NCBI GenBank assembly: GCA_020725005.1
Contig: DYFW01000021.1
Span: forward strand, 1-32,526
Length of the DNA stretch: 32,526 bases
Direction of reading: 5' to 3'
From: Thiobacillus denitrificans
GTDB lineage: Bacteria; Pseudomonadota; Gammaproteobacteria; Burkholderiales; Thiobacillaceae
The notes beneath the pieces were generated by a model that was not told the DNA's origin, did not search any database, and worked only from the letters and a program-made list of their open reading frames with translations. Numbering within the stretch: position 1 is the stretch's first letter; each line of letters starts with the position of its first letter. This document shows positions 6,592 to 14,823 of the stretch, in pieces. A program made the translations under genes and the position numbers.

Positions 6592-8679
6592 TCAGCCTCG
6601 CGCGGTCACGAACTCGACGCCGTCACCGGCCGCCTCGTTAAGCATTGGGAACAGCCGATCACGGATCCACGAGGTGGACACCATGCCGCCGTCGTCGGCG
6701 ATGGACACGTACACCGAGCGCGGCGTCTGCTGCTGCGCTGCGGTGACGGCCTCGGGCTGCGCCGGCAGCGGCACGCCGGTGTTGGGATTGACCGGCACGG
6801 TGGGCGTGGTGCCGCCGGAGATGGTGCCGCCGGCGGTGCGCGAGCCGAACTGTTGCGAGCGGATGGCGTTGACGCGCGCCATGCCGGCCACCGTGGCCGC
6901 CACGGCCGCCGCGGCGCCCAGGGCAGGACCAATGTAGGGGATGGACGAAAACGCGGCATAGGCGCCCTGGGCGGCCTTGTAGGTCTGGATGATGGTCTCG
7001 CCGATGGCGGCCGCCTTGCCGGCCTCGAACATCTCCTTGTTGCCGCTCTGCATCAGCGCGGACATATTGCCCATCCACGCCTGTGCCGAGGTCAAATCGG
7101 CGGCGCGATACACCGCCTGCAACCCGTGGCGCTGTTTCAGCGCGGCATCTTCCAGCGCCGTGCGCCGCGCCTCGTACTGCTGCGCCAGTTGCATCTTGCG
7201 CTCGTCGTAGGCCGCCTCGCCGATCAGGCTCTCCTGGCGCAGCTCCTCCAGCAGCATCTCCTGCTCCAGGTGCCACGCCTCCAGGCGCTCCATCTCCGTC
7301 ATGTGCGCGGCATCCGCCGCGGCCAGCTTGTTCGCCAGCTCACCGTGATACCGCTCCATCTCGGCGCGGCTCTTCTCGGTGCGCGCCTCCTCGTACTGCG
7401 CGGCAAGCGCCGCGCGCTGCTGCTCGTAGGCATCCTCGGTGAGCAGCTTCGCCACCAGCGCCTCCTGGAGCGTGGCCTGGTCCACGGCGTATTTCTCAGC
7501 CAACAGCTGCTGCTCGCTGAGCAGCGCGAGGCGCACGTCCTCCAGGCGCTTCTCCAGCTCCTGGCGGCGCTTCTCGGCCTCCTTGGCCTCGCCCTCGGTA
7601 TCCTCCGGCACAACGATGGTCCCACTGCTGCGTGTGGTGCCGGCGACAGCGTCGGCCGCCTCCTTGGCCTTCCACAGGTTGGCCACGCGCTCCATCGCCT
7701 TGCGGTCCATCTCGGCCAGATCGGCATTGAGGCTGACCATGATCGCCTTGGCAGAGCCGAAGTTGCCTTGCGCAACTTCGACCGCGGCCGCCGACACGGC
7801 GCCGATGGTGGTGCCGACCTTGCCGAGCACGGTAGCCGCGCCGATACCGACGCTCACCACACCCTTCAGCGTGAACGACAGCACTGCCGCAGCCCCGTCG
7901 AACAGCTGCGCTTCCTTGGCGCTCTCAATCAGCGCGCCGGTTACGTCGGCCAGCGGCCCCATCAACTCGGCGGCCATCACGTTGCCTGCGCCGGAGACGG
8001 TCTTGGTCAGGCGTGTGAGGTTGTCATTGAAGCGCTCAGCGTCGCGAGCGGCCTCCTCGGAGATCACCTGGCCGAATTCGCGTGCTTCTTCCATCGCGGC
8101 ACGGATGGCCGGCGCGCCACCCTTCATGACGTTGATCATGCCGGCACCGGAGCGGCCGAACAGGTCCATTGCCACCGATGTCTTCTGGGCGGGATTCTCG
8201 ATCCCCTCCAGCGCGTCGGCGATGGCCATCATCGCCTGATCCGGCTCCATCTCGGCGAGGGCCTTGGCGTCCAGGCCCAGCATGCTTATGGCGTCCTTGG
8301 CAGGGCCAGCGTTGTTCGCGGCGTCGGCCAGGTTGCGGCTCATCATCTGGAGGGAGACGTTCAGCTCTGCGTTGCCGACGCCAGCCAACTCCGCAGCGTA
8401 GCGCATCGCGGTGAGCTGCTCGACCGTCATGCCGAGCCGGTCGGCGGTCTTCACCGCCTCGTCGGCGACCTTCGCCGAGTGCATGACCATTGCAGCGGCC
8501 GCAGTCGCCATCGCGACGGAGGCGCCTGCGGCCATCTTGCTGTACTTGCCCCAGGCGCCGCCGGCACGCTCGCCCTCACGCTCGGCCTTGTCGCCGAAAC
8601 GTTCGAGCACGACGGAGCCGTCGTCCTGGACCTTCAGGACGACGGCCACCTCGCCGTTATTGCCTACCGCTATCGCCAT
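6592..8679 (-). CDS. Tail tape measure protein
   Basis: 695 residues. The N-terminal third (MHSAKVADEAVKTADRLGMTVEQLTAMRYAAELAGVG... to DLFGRSGAGMINVMKGG) is the standard tape-measure domain of long-tailed phages. A central region of about residues 335-540 is strongly charged (long Glu/Arg/Ala helices), consistent with coiled coil running along the tail lumen. Near residue 600 there is an Ala/Gly-rich hydrophobic stretch (YIGPALGAAAAVAATVAG) that may enter the host membrane during DNA ejection. It directly follows the frameshifted chaperone pair, as in lambda-like tails. At 695 residues it predicts a tail of very roughly 100 nm (about 0.15 nm per residue). The gene overlaps the chaperone C-terminal frame by 23 bp. 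Confidence 0.92.
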   Translation of the reverse strand: MAIAVGNNGEVAVVLKVQDDGSVVLERFGDKAEREGERAGGAWGKYSKMAAGASVAMATAAAAMVMHSAKVADEAVKTADRLGMTVEQLTAMRYAAELAGVGNAELNVSLQMMSRNLADAANNAGPAKDAISMLGLDAKALAEMEPDQAMMAIADALEGIENPAQKTSVAMDLFGRSGAGMINVMKGGAPAIRAAMEEAREFGQVISEEAARDAERFNDNLTRLTKTVSGAGNVMAAELMGPLADVTGALIESAKEAQLFDGAAAVLSFTLKGVVSVGIGAATVLGKVGTTIGAVSAAAVEVAQGNFGSAKAIMVSLNADLAEMDRKAMERVANLWKAKEAADAVAGTTRSSGTIVVPEDTEGEAKEAEKRRQELEKRLEDVRLALLSEQQLLAEKYAVDQATLQEALVAKLLTEDAYEQQRAALAAQYEEARTEKSRAEMERYHGELANKLAAADAAHMTEMERLEAWHLEQEMLLEELRQESLIGEAAYDERKMQLAQQYEARRTALEDAALKQRHGLQAVYRAADLTSAQAWMGNMSALMQSGNKEMFEAGKAAAIGETIIQTYKAAQGAYAAFSSIPYIGPALGAAAAVAATVAGMARVNAIRSQQFGSRTAGGTISGGTTPTVPVNPNTGVPLPAQPEAVTAAQQQTPRSVYVSIADDGGMVSTSWIRDRLFPMLNEAAGDGVEFVTARG

Positions 8680-8998
8680 GTTGCTCTTTGATTCGCTCGC
8701 GTATGAGTTGCGCCGCCTTGCCCACCTGGTCGCGCACGATCTCTATCGCGTCGACCCAATACCGCGGCTGCTCGATCCAGCCCACAGCGTGCGGCATGAT
8801 GGATTTTTCGTAGAACGTGTACGCGGTGATGAAATCCTCGTACTCCGGCACCAGCAGCACCGGACACACCACGTCCGGCTCGATGTCGTCACGCCAGTAG
8901 ATCGGTTCTGCCTCGCGGCACTCGGACGGGAACACACCGAGTCGTGGACACTGCTCGCACGCGCCGCCCAGTGCCCATGCACGGGCGGCGCGTCTCAG
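8657..8998 (-). CDS. Tail assembly chaperone, C-terminal part (made by -1 frameshift)
   Basis: 113 residues encoded in the -1 frame after the upstream chaperone. The frame is open straight from the slippery site at 8998-9004 and reads LRRAARAWALGGACEQCPRLGVFPSEC... then WRDDIEPDVVCPVLLVPEYEDF. A weak internal GTG (8935) exists, but starting there would lose the conserved-looking CEQC pair. The fused product (9456 to 8657) would be about 266 residues, analogous to lambda gpGT, whose T part contacts the tail tube protein while G coats the tape measure. The CxxC plus a later Cys suggest metal binding. Expression only as a fusion is inference from the signal. Confidence 0.78.
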   Translation of the reverse strand: MRRAARAWALGGACEQCPRLGVFPSECREAEPIYWRDDIEPDVVCPVLLVPEYEDFITAYTFYEKSIMPHAVGWIEQPRYWVDAIEIVRDQVGKAAQLIRERIKEQHGDSGRQ

Positions 8999-9004
8999 TT
9001 TTTT
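8960..9004 (-). promoter_or_regulatory. Programmed -1 ribosomal frameshift signal
   Basis: On the minus strand the slippery heptamer A AAA AAC (9004-8998) sits in the correct phase, directly before the TGA stop of the upstream chaperone gene. After a 5-nt spacer (TGAGA) a 10-bp perfect stem follows (CGCGCCGCCC pairs with GGGCGGCGCG, 8992-8983 with 8969-8960). Four more pairs inside it (GTGC/GCAC) close an ATGG tetraloop, with one bulged T. Heptamer, spacer and stem are all close to the optimum for -1 frameshifting. Confidence 0.88.
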
Positions 9005-9456
9005 GCGTCGGCCGCCGACAGTCGCGTGATGCGGATCACCTCCGCGCCCAGCTCGCGCACCTGGTCGGCCGAGAGCATGCGCAACACGTCGGCCGCAGCG
9101 GCATCGATGGCGGCGCCGTCCAGGTCCACCAGGTTGCGCACGCCGGTGAGGCCGAAGCCGGCTGCCCGCGCCATCTGCGCGGTGAGCTTGCCCATGAACT
9201 CCCGATCAGCCGGCGCAATCTCGTTGATGTGCGCCAGCTCTTCGACGGAGAGGCCGCGCCGCTCGGACTCGGCATGCAGGCGGATGGCGTTGATCTGGAG
9301 CGACTGCTCAGGCGTCAGCGGAGAGAGCGCCTTGATCTGTTCGTCCTCCTCCCAGCTCAGCGGGCGAATGTCGAACACGGTCGGCTGCGCCGACTCGCGG
9401 TCGGCCTCCAGGATGAACTCGAAAACCTTGCCGGGGCGGTGAACACGGATAGCCAT
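8995..9456 (-). CDS. Tail assembly chaperone, N-terminal protein (gpG-like)
   Basis: 153 residues, starting MAIRVHRPGKVFEFILEADRESAQPTVFDIRPL. The reading frame extends upstream, but the extension lies inside the tube protein gene, so the ATG at 9456 (just after that gene's stop) is chosen. It is largely helical, including EEDEQIKALSPLTPEQSLQINAIRLHAESERRGLS. It sits between the tail tube and tape measure genes, the fixed position of lambda gpG-type chaperones that keep the tape measure soluble before tube polymerisation. It terminates at TGA 8997-8995 unless ribosomes slip at the preceding AAAAAAC, giving a longer form. Confidence 0.82.
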   Translation of the reverse strand: MAIRVHRPGKVFEFILEADRESAQPTVFDIRPLSWEEDEQIKALSPLTPEQSLQINAIRLHAESERRGLSVEELAHINEIAPADREFMGKLTAQMARAAGFGLTGVRNLVDLDGAAIDAAAADVLRMLSADQVRELGAEVIRITRLSAADAKN

Positions 9457-9458
9457 AG

Positions 9459-10418
9459 TTAGAGCACGCTCGTCCAGGTGATGGTGTATTGATCGTCGCC
9501 GGTGGTCTCCTTGAGGGAGAACTTCTTTTGGCGCGTGATGCGGCCGGCGCGGTCGCCGGCAGACACTTCGGTCGGGACGCACTTCGGCGCGCTGAACACC
9601 AGCGTCTCGCCGAGCGAGTTGGTGAACGTCGCCACGATGGCGACAGACGCCGCATTGGTCAGCGCGTTCCAGTCGGCGGCGGTGGCCACCGCGCGCGGGT
9701 CGATGGCGATGGTCGGATTGCGGTTCGCCACCTCGAAGAAGTGCGCGCCGGTCTCGTAGGCCTCCTGCACCTCGACGCCGGGGTCGAAGGTGAACGAGCC
9801 GATCTTCACTGCCGCGCCGCCCTCAGTGACCGCGCAAAGCGTGGCGGTCATGCGGAAAATCTCCTCGTCCGGCATCGTCACCGCCGGCAACGCCACCACG
9901 GTGGGCACGGCATAGGGCGCCTGGATGCTGGCCTTGGCCATCAGCACCGCCATGCTCGCCTCGAACGACAGCGAGTTGGCGCAGCCGAGCAGCTTGTACA
10001 GCAGGCCGTCCTCGTAGGCATACGCCGAGAACGACGCCAGCTCGGCCGGATTGCTGGTGGGCTTGTACTGTGCGCTGCGCGGCGTGGCCGCGCCGTCGCC
10101 GCTGGTGGTGACCTTATGGCCGGAACCGATCAACAGCGGATGCAGGTCCGGTACCAGGCGCGCGGTGGCGCCCTGGCCGAGACCGCGCACGCGGGAGGTG
10201 ACCTCGGTTTGCAGCGCCTGCTTCAGGGTGATGGACTCGCCGGGGCCGAAGGTGCCCTTCAGGTCGCCGTCGCCGGCATCCTGCTCGGTGGGCACGGCGA
10301 CGTTCAGATCGCCGTTCGGGATGATCAGGTCATCGACCACGGTGGGAACGGCGTCAACGCCCTTGGTCCCCTCGACCTTGGCGGTAAACACCTTGCGGCG
10401 GGTGAGCATGTCGGGCAT
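9459..10418 (-). CDS. Major tail tube protein
   Basis: 319 residues starting MPDMLTRRKVFTAKVEGTKGVDAVPTVVDDLIIPNG. The N-terminus (conversion of a first strand, then pTxxDDLIIPNGDLNV) and the later GPGESITLKQALQTEV and KKFSLKETTGDDQYTITW segments are typical of phage tail tube subunits. It polymerises as stacked rings around the tape measure. It lies directly upstream of the chaperones, with a tail-completion candidate before it. No sheath gene is present nearby, so the tail should be non-contractile. No C-terminal Ig-like domain is evident. Confidence 0.8.
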   Translation of the reverse strand: MPDMLTRRKVFTAKVEGTKGVDAVPTVVDDLIIPNGDLNVAVPTEQDAGDGDLKGTFGPGESITLKQALQTEVTSRVRGLGQGATARLVPDLHPLLIGSGHKVTTSGDGAATPRSAQYKPTSNPAELASFSAYAYEDGLLYKLLGCANSLSFEASMAVLMAKASIQAPYAVPTVVALPAVTMPDEEIFRMTATLCAVTEGGAAVKIGSFTFDPGVEVQEAYETGAHFFEVANRNPTIAIDPRAVATAADWNALTNAASVAIVATFTNSLGETLVFSAPKCVPTEVSAGDRAGRITRQKKFSLKETTGDDQYTITWTSVL

Positions 10419-10419
10419 A

Positions 10420-10899
10420 TCAAATGTCCTCTGTGGTTTCAGTCAACAACGACAGCGTCGCGCGATGGCACAACACGCCGCCGAACATCACCGGCTCGAT
10501 GCGCTCCACCTGGAGGCCCATCGCGCCGCGGTTTTGATTCAGGTCTTTGGTGGCGAGCACCAGGCCGCCCAGCGTCGGATCGGCGCGGAACGCGGTAGCC
10601 GCCAGCTCCACCAGGTCATCGAACAGCAGGCCGCTCTGGCTGGCGTCGTCCAGGCCCATGAAGCCGTACAGGCGCCAGGTGTGCAGGCGGCGCACCTCGC
10701 CGATATCCAACTCCTGCTCCGTGGTGCGCTCGCGGTAGAACACAAAACCGAGCAGCCGGCTGCTGCCGGCGTCCAGGAACAGCTCGCGCAGCTCCTTCTC
10801 GCGCGTCGCGTAGCGCTCGTAGTCATGCACCTTGCCGATGCCGGCAACACCCTGCAGGGTGGTCTTGATGGCCGCGCGGATTTGCGCCAGAGAGGCCAT
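10420..10899 (-). CDS. Tail terminator-like protein
   Basis: 159 residues starting MASLAQIRAAIKTTLQGVAGIGKVHDYERY. The pattern of an N-terminal helix, a central beta-sheet (FYRERTTEQELDIGEVRRLHTWRLYGFMGLDD) and a C-terminal strand pair fits gpU/terminator folds that cap the tail tube and join it to the head. The start codon overlaps the preceding stop (TGATG) and the gene ends 2 bp before the tube gene. The assignment rests mainly on gene order (connector, terminator, tube) and fold-like pattern. Confidence 0.62.
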   Translation of the reverse strand: MASLAQIRAAIKTTLQGVAGIGKVHDYERYATREKELRELFLDAGSSRLLGFVFYRERTTEQELDIGEVRRLHTWRLYGFMGLDDASQSGLLFDDLVELAATAFRADPTLGGLVLATKDLNQNRGAMGLQVERIEPVMFGGVLCHRATLSLLTETTEDI

Positions 10900-11432
10900 C
10901 AGTTGGATTCTCCGAGGCGGGCGAAGATGCGCTCGATGTAACGGGCAAATGTCCGACGCACCTGATCCTCGTTCTCTTTGATCGTATTTCCGAACATGTG
11001 CTTACCTTTGGTCCCGTATCGCTTAATGCTTCCGGCAACAATATGGGCCACGCGCACGGCGTCGTCGCCGCTGTACCCTTTGCTGCGAGCCCAATCAATC
11101 AGGCTCTCGGGGAACTGATCCTTCGCCTTGTCCCACGGGTAGTGGGGCTTGGTTCCCAGCTCCACCGGCGCCGCATGCGCCAGGCTGCTGAACACCCTGC
11201 CGCGCAACACGTCGCCGGCCTCCGTGCCGCGCAGGTCGGTGGTCACAGAACCACGCAGGGATTCAGTAGCGCCCGCTGGCGTGCGCTCCATCACCTCGCG
11301 GTAGAGCATTTGCAGAACATCCTCCATCGCGGCCCGCAATTCCTGCTTGGCAATCTTCGGCGCCGCACGAAACGCCTGCCCCAGCCGCTCCAGCTGCGCA
11401 GTGTCGAGCGCGACGGACGCAATCTCGCCCAT
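10899..11432 (-). CDS. Head-tail joining protein, HK97 gp10-like
   Basis: 177 residues from the ATG at 11432, which overlaps the previous stop (TGATG). The longer open frame upstream is antisense-free but lies inside the preceding gene. It starts MGEIASVALDTAQLERLGQAFRAAPKIAKQELRAAMEDVLQMLYREVMERTPAGATESLRGS, the helix-rich start and TPxxTxxLRxS segment typical of the HK97 gp10/gpZ-like family. The later LGTKPHYPW and HIVAGSIKRYGTKGKHMF segments also fit. These proteins help complete the head-tail joint and tail. Neighbours agree. Confidence 0.75.
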   Translation of the reverse strand: MGEIASVALDTAQLERLGQAFRAAPKIAKQELRAAMEDVLQMLYREVMERTPAGATESLRGSVTTDLRGTEAGDVLRGRVFSSLAHAAPVELGTKPHYPWDKAKDQFPESLIDWARSKGYSGDDAVRVAHIVAGSIKRYGTKGKHMFGNTIKENEDQVRRTFARYIERIFARLGESN

Positions 11433-12136
11433 CAGCGGTACCTCGCCGGATGGGTCAGGCGGTCCTGGCCCAGGCTGTTCGGCAATGCCAGGTTGACGAC
11501 GGCGCCGCTGGCGACGTTGCGCTTCGGGTCGATGCCCAGTTCGTTGTAGTAGCGGGCGCGCAGTGAATTGCCGCGCTTGGCGAACTCCGCCGCCTTGCTC
11601 TGATGCTGCACGCTGTCGGCCTGGATAGTCGGGTCCGAGGTGCCTGAGTAAAGTGCCGCCAGCTGGTCGCACAGCAGCGCGGCCGCCCAGCAGGCCACCG
11701 CCTCGCGGTTGGTGACAGGCACGGTATCGACAACGTCAGAAACGGTGTGACTCACCGTGTAGGTCAGCCGCGCATCGGCACCGAACGAGATAGCCTGCTG
11801 CATGGCTATCTTCTGCACGCCGCCCGGCAGGTTGTAGATGCCCCAGCAGCCCGGCTGGATGTAGGTCGGCGGAATCGCGCCGATGGGGTATTCGATGGCG
11901 CGCAGGCCGGAGACGCCGGCCTCCCATTGCGCGGGCAGCGCCAGATACTGGGTGCCGTCGCCGGTCGCGTCTTCCACCAGCTCGCGCGGCCGGTCCTTAC
12001 CGTAGCGCACCACGGCCAGGGCAATGGCCTGGTCGCGCTGCGGGGTGGATATCTTCCCCTCCTCATCGCGCACCAGGCTGTCGGTCAACGTTTGGAAATC
12101 ACTCAGCATCACGGCCACCGGAAATAGGTGGGGCAT
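11432..12136 (-). CDS. Putative head-tail connector protein
   Basis: 234 residues if started at 12136 (AAGGGG 6 bases upstream). A second ATG at 12109 (MLSDFQTLTDSLVRDEEGKIS) is a plausible true start and gives 225 residues. The N-terminal half (RDQAIALAVVRYGKDRPRELVEDATGDGTQYLALPAQWEAGVSGLRAIEYPIG) and the C-terminal helices (EAVACWAAALLCDQLAALYSGTSDPTIQADSVQHQSKAAEFAKRG) resemble adaptor proteins that plug below the portal. It follows the capsid gene and precedes the gp10-like gene, the normal place for a connector. The exact family is not recognised. Confidence 0.65.
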   Translation of the reverse strand: MPHLFPVAVMLSDFQTLTDSLVRDEEGKISTPQRDQAIALAVVRYGKDRPRELVEDATGDGTQYLALPAQWEAGVSGLRAIEYPIGAIPPTYIQPGCWGIYNLPGGVQKIAMQQAISFGADARLTYTVSHTVSDVVDTVPVTNREAVACWAAALLCDQLAALYSGTSDPTIQADSVQHQSKAAEFAKRGNSLRARYYNELGIDPKRNVASGAVVNLALPNSLGQDRLTHPARYR

Positions 12137-12164
12137 CCCTGCCCCTTGGTTGTTATCCCTTCCC

Positions 12165-14429
12165 TTACGCCACCACAGACTTGTCGAAGGCGCGGTGGTC
12201 GGTCACGTTGCCGCCATACACATGACGGATTTTGTAGGTGACCTGGTCGTTGCTGAACAGCGAGCCGGCGTTGGGCAGATCCTGGATGAACAGCTCCGGC
12301 TCTTCGTTGCCGTCCAGGAAGCCGATTTCCAGGCCCGGAATGTCCAGCGGATCGGCGGCGAGCGCCCAATCGTTGGCATCGGTCCAATACCAGACCGGCA
12401 ACACCTCCAGCGACAGGCTATTGATGAACGACTTGTCGTTGTTGGTGTTGCGCGCGAACAGGTCGACGCCGGTCTGCTCCAGATCGTTCGGCACGATCAG
12501 GTATTTCGGGCCGATACCCAGGCGCTCGCCCGAGGTCAGCTCGGTCTGGTTCAGCATCGCCAGGCGGCGCGCGGCCAGGCTGGTGGCGTCCAGGGCGGCG
12601 GCACCCAGGTTGCCGTGGCCGACGGTGAACAGCGCGGTGCCGTCGTAAATGTTCGGGTTGGTACGGATGAAGTCGAACACGAACTTGCCCAGGGTGCGCT
12701 TGGCGGCGCGCGAAAGCTTGGTCGGGATCAGACGAATGGCGCCGACGTCGTCGTTCTTGATCGCCTCCAGGGAGACGGTCTCCAGTCCGCCGCGCTTGGT
12801 TACCGCGTAGCTCGCCTTCTCGTCGTCCGGCGAGGTCACCGCCAAGTAAGCACCCTTCTCGGCCACAGCGGCGAGATCGCCATAGCCGCCGACACGGGTG
12901 CGTTCCTGGGAACGGAAGTCATTGACCGGCACCACGTTGACGATCTTGCGCCACATGTCATAGACGGACGGCGCCCGGTAGTCGGCCAGCATGCGGCGGG
13001 TGATGGCCAGGCCCAGCACGTCGCCGAACTGGGTGGTGTCGATGGCCTCACGCAGCCGCGCCTGGTCGCAGTCCTTCAGGTGGCCGGTGACGCGCTTGTC
13101 GCCGGTGATGTCGATGTAGCATTCGCGGAACGACGACAGCTTGCCGCCGAAGAAGTCGTCCAGCATCGCGCCCACCTTCTCGCGGCGATCCTCTCCGGCC
13201 TGGACGCGGCCTTCGCCGCCCAGCTCGACCGGCTTGCCGGACTCGGTGAAACGTGCCAGGTAGTCGCGCTCGGCGGTGATGGCGGCGGCAACGTTCGCCT
13301 CGGTGAAACGCTCCATGCCGTCGAACTGCTTGCGCAGTTTCTGCTTGGCCACGTCGGGCAGGTTGCTCTCGGCGATCAGCACACGCATCTCGGCGCGGGC
13401 CTCGATCATGCGCAGGTCATCGCGGGTGACGACGTCACCGGCGGCGGGCTCTCCCTTCGCCGGCGGCACCTCGCATCCGCTCTCGTCGCTCGCAATGGCC
13501 TCGCGGAACGCTGCCTCCAGCGCCTCATCGTTCTCGATATTGAGCCCGGCAGGCAGGCTCCCCTTGTTGGCCTTCTTGATGGCCTCGATCATGCGGTCGC
13601 GCAGTTTCATGTCTGCTTGTGCCTCCGGGTTGATTGCTTCGATGAGTTGGATCAGTTCGCCGCCGGCGCCCGGCTCGATGATCAGATCGAGCGAATGCAC
13701 CTTGGTGAACTTGACGGCCTCGCGCAGACGGCCGTTCTTCTTGCTCTGTGCGTTGGCGTCGATGGAAAAACCGAACAGGTCGGCCATGCCGCGGTTCCAC
13801 GCCTCCAGCAGCTTGGTGTGGACGCCGGCCGACTCCAGCAACTCCAGGGTGGCCTGGATCTCGCCGGTGTCGCGCTTCGCGCCCTCGACGAAGCGGGGAG
13901 CGGAGAGGCGGCCGATGAGGTTGCGGAAATCCTTGCCCTCGGTGTTGAGGTGTTCTGCGTCCGATTTGACGAACACGCGCGCACCGTCGAACAGCGGAAC
14001 GGCTTCGCGCAGCGCGGTGTCGGGGTAGTAGTTGTTGTTGCCCGAGGCGCCCGCCTTGATGACGCGCACCTGCCACTTCAGGCCCTGGGTGTCGGCGGTG
14101 GCCTCCAGGAACGCGCCCTGAGCCTCCTGCATCGGTACTGCACCGGATGCAACGGGCTTGAACTCGCGCGTCACCTCCACGGCAGCACCGAGCTGCACCT
14201 GGTTGTCATCGGTGATGGTGTAGGGATAGGACAGCAGGCGTGCGTCACGGGACACGATGGCGCGGTCGGCGAACATGGCCTCGACGCTCACCCAGCAGTC
14301 CGCCCGCGTGCCGCACAGATGCACCTGGAGCGCACGGCGGACCAGCTCGACCAGGTCGCGCAGTTCGCTGGTGGCCTCGCGGAACGCCTGCTCGCCGACC
14401 AGGCCGCCTTTCGGGATGCGGACGGCCAT
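12165..14429 (-). CDS. Head maturation protease fused to major capsid protein
   Basis: 754 residues with three regions. Residues about 1-240 look like a prohead protease: the FVKSDAEHLN and DLFGFSIDA segments give candidate catalytic His160 and Ser222, as in S78-type proteases. Residues about 240-450 are helical and charged, like a scaffold (delta) domain. Residues about 470-754 (APSVYDMWRKIVNVVPVNDFRSQERTRVGGYGDLAAVAEKG... to FDFIRTNPNIYDGTALFTVGHGN...LIVPNDLEQTGVDLF) are a capsid subunit of the Mu gpT-like/HK97-fold type. In Mu, protease, scaffold and capsid come from separate or nested genes. The frame is uninterrupted here, so self-cleavage should release the capsid part (inference). Confidence 0.85.
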   Translation of the reverse strand: MAVRIPKGGLVGEQAFREATSELRDLVELVRRALQVHLCGTRADCWVSVEAMFADRAIVSRDARLLSYPYTITDDNQVQLGAAVEVTREFKPVASGAVPMQEAQGAFLEATADTQGLKWQVRVIKAGASGNNNYYPDTALREAVPLFDGARVFVKSDAEHLNTEGKDFRNLIGRLSAPRFVEGAKRDTGEIQATLELLESAGVHTKLLEAWNRGMADLFGFSIDANAQSKKNGRLREAVKFTKVHSLDLIIEPGAGGELIQLIEAINPEAQADMKLRDRMIEAIKKANKGSLPAGLNIENDEALEAAFREAIASDESGCEVPPAKGEPAAGDVVTRDDLRMIEARAEMRVLIAESNLPDVAKQKLRKQFDGMERFTEANVAAAITAERDYLARFTESGKPVELGGEGRVQAGEDRREKVGAMLDDFFGGKLSSFRECYIDITGDKRVTGHLKDCDQARLREAIDTTQFGDVLGLAITRRMLADYRAPSVYDMWRKIVNVVPVNDFRSQERTRVGGYGDLAAVAEKGAYLAVTSPDDEKASYAVTKRGGLETVSLEAIKNDDVGAIRLIPTKLSRAAKRTLGKFVFDFIRTNPNIYDGTALFTVGHGNLGAAALDATSLAARRLAMLNQTELTSGERLGIGPKYLIVPNDLEQTGVDLFARNTNNDKSFINSLSLEVLPVWYWTDANDWALAADPLDIPGLEIGFLDGNEEPELFIQDLPNAGSLFSNDQVTYKIRHVYGGNVTDHRAFDKSVVA

Positions 14430-14432
14430 CGC

Positions 14433-14720
14433 TTACTTGCCGCCCTTCTCGCCGCGCAGCTTCTCGCCGCTGGTGGTGACCACGACAACGTGATCGCCGT
14501 AGTCGGCGAATGCCATCACCTCACTTGCATCGATGGCCGCCAGCTCGGTGAGCGGCTGCTTGGTCTTCTCGCCGAGGACCGGCTTGCCGTCCTTGGTTTT
14601 CACCACGGAGCGCTTGACAAGCTTCGCCGCATCGGCGGCGGTCATCTTCGGCTGTTCGGCGTCCTTGGGCTTCGGCTGTTCGGTGGTCTTCGGGTTCGGG
14701 TTCGGGTTCGGCTGGGACAT
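14433..14720 (-). CDS. Small Pro/Lys-rich head-operon protein
   Basis: 95 residues. The N-terminus is a low-complexity tail (MSQPNPNPNPKTTEQPKPKDAEQPK) with PN repeats encoded by a direct CGGGTT-type repeat on the DNA. A compact C-terminal part (MTAADAAKLVKRSVVKTKDGKPVLGEKTKQPL then FADYGDHVVVVTTSGEKLRGEK) follows. It has a strong ribosome-binding site (GGAGGAAGTC before ATG) and ends 3 bp before the capsid gene. Possibly a capsid decoration or head-assembly factor. Family not recognised. Confidence 0.7.
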   Translation of the reverse strand: MSQPNPNPNPKTTEQPKPKDAEQPKMTAADAAKLVKRSVVKTKDGKPVLGEKTKQPLTELAAIDASEVMAFADYGDHVVVVTTSGEKLRGEKGGK

Positions 14721-14742
14721 GACTTCCTCCGTCGTGGATAAC

Positions 14743-14761
14743 GCGGAGGAACAACCTCCGC
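14743..14761 (-). repeat. Hairpin in leader of head transcript
   Basis: GCGGAGG and CCTCCGC form a perfect 7-bp stem with a 5-base loop in the 100-bp gap upstream of the small head gene. Further CCTCCG/CGGAGG copies nearby (about 14725-14731 and 14769-14774) could pair alternatively. It may tune leader stability or ribosome access. There is no T-run. Confidence 0.4.
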
Positions 14762-14780
14762 AGCGAGTACGGAGGCCATG

Positions 14781-14823
14781 CTAGGGGAGGGTCGCGCGGT
14801 GGGCGTATTAACTCGGGTTACTA
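14781..14823 (-). promoter_or_regulatory. Candidate late promoter for head genes (repeat copy 1)
   Basis: Positions 14801-14823 match 22463-22485 in 22 of 23 bases. The element begins at the stop codon of the upstream gene (TAGTAACCCG on the minus strand) and contains a dyad TAAC-N4-GTTA. A second shared block, CCCTCCC-N-TAG, follows 5 bases further away than in the other copy. TAGCAT here could serve as a -10 box. Both copies lie upstream of late gene groups, so they may be Mor-activated promoters. This is inference. Confidence 0.45.

Noticed and set aside
6559-8691. 710-codon open frame on the + strand
   Set aside because: Antisense shadow of the tape measure gene.
12024-14741. 905-codon open frame on the + strand
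   Set aside because: Antisense shadow of the protease-capsid gene. Composition (Arg/Ala/Gly/His-rich) and lack of any motif show it arises from high GC.
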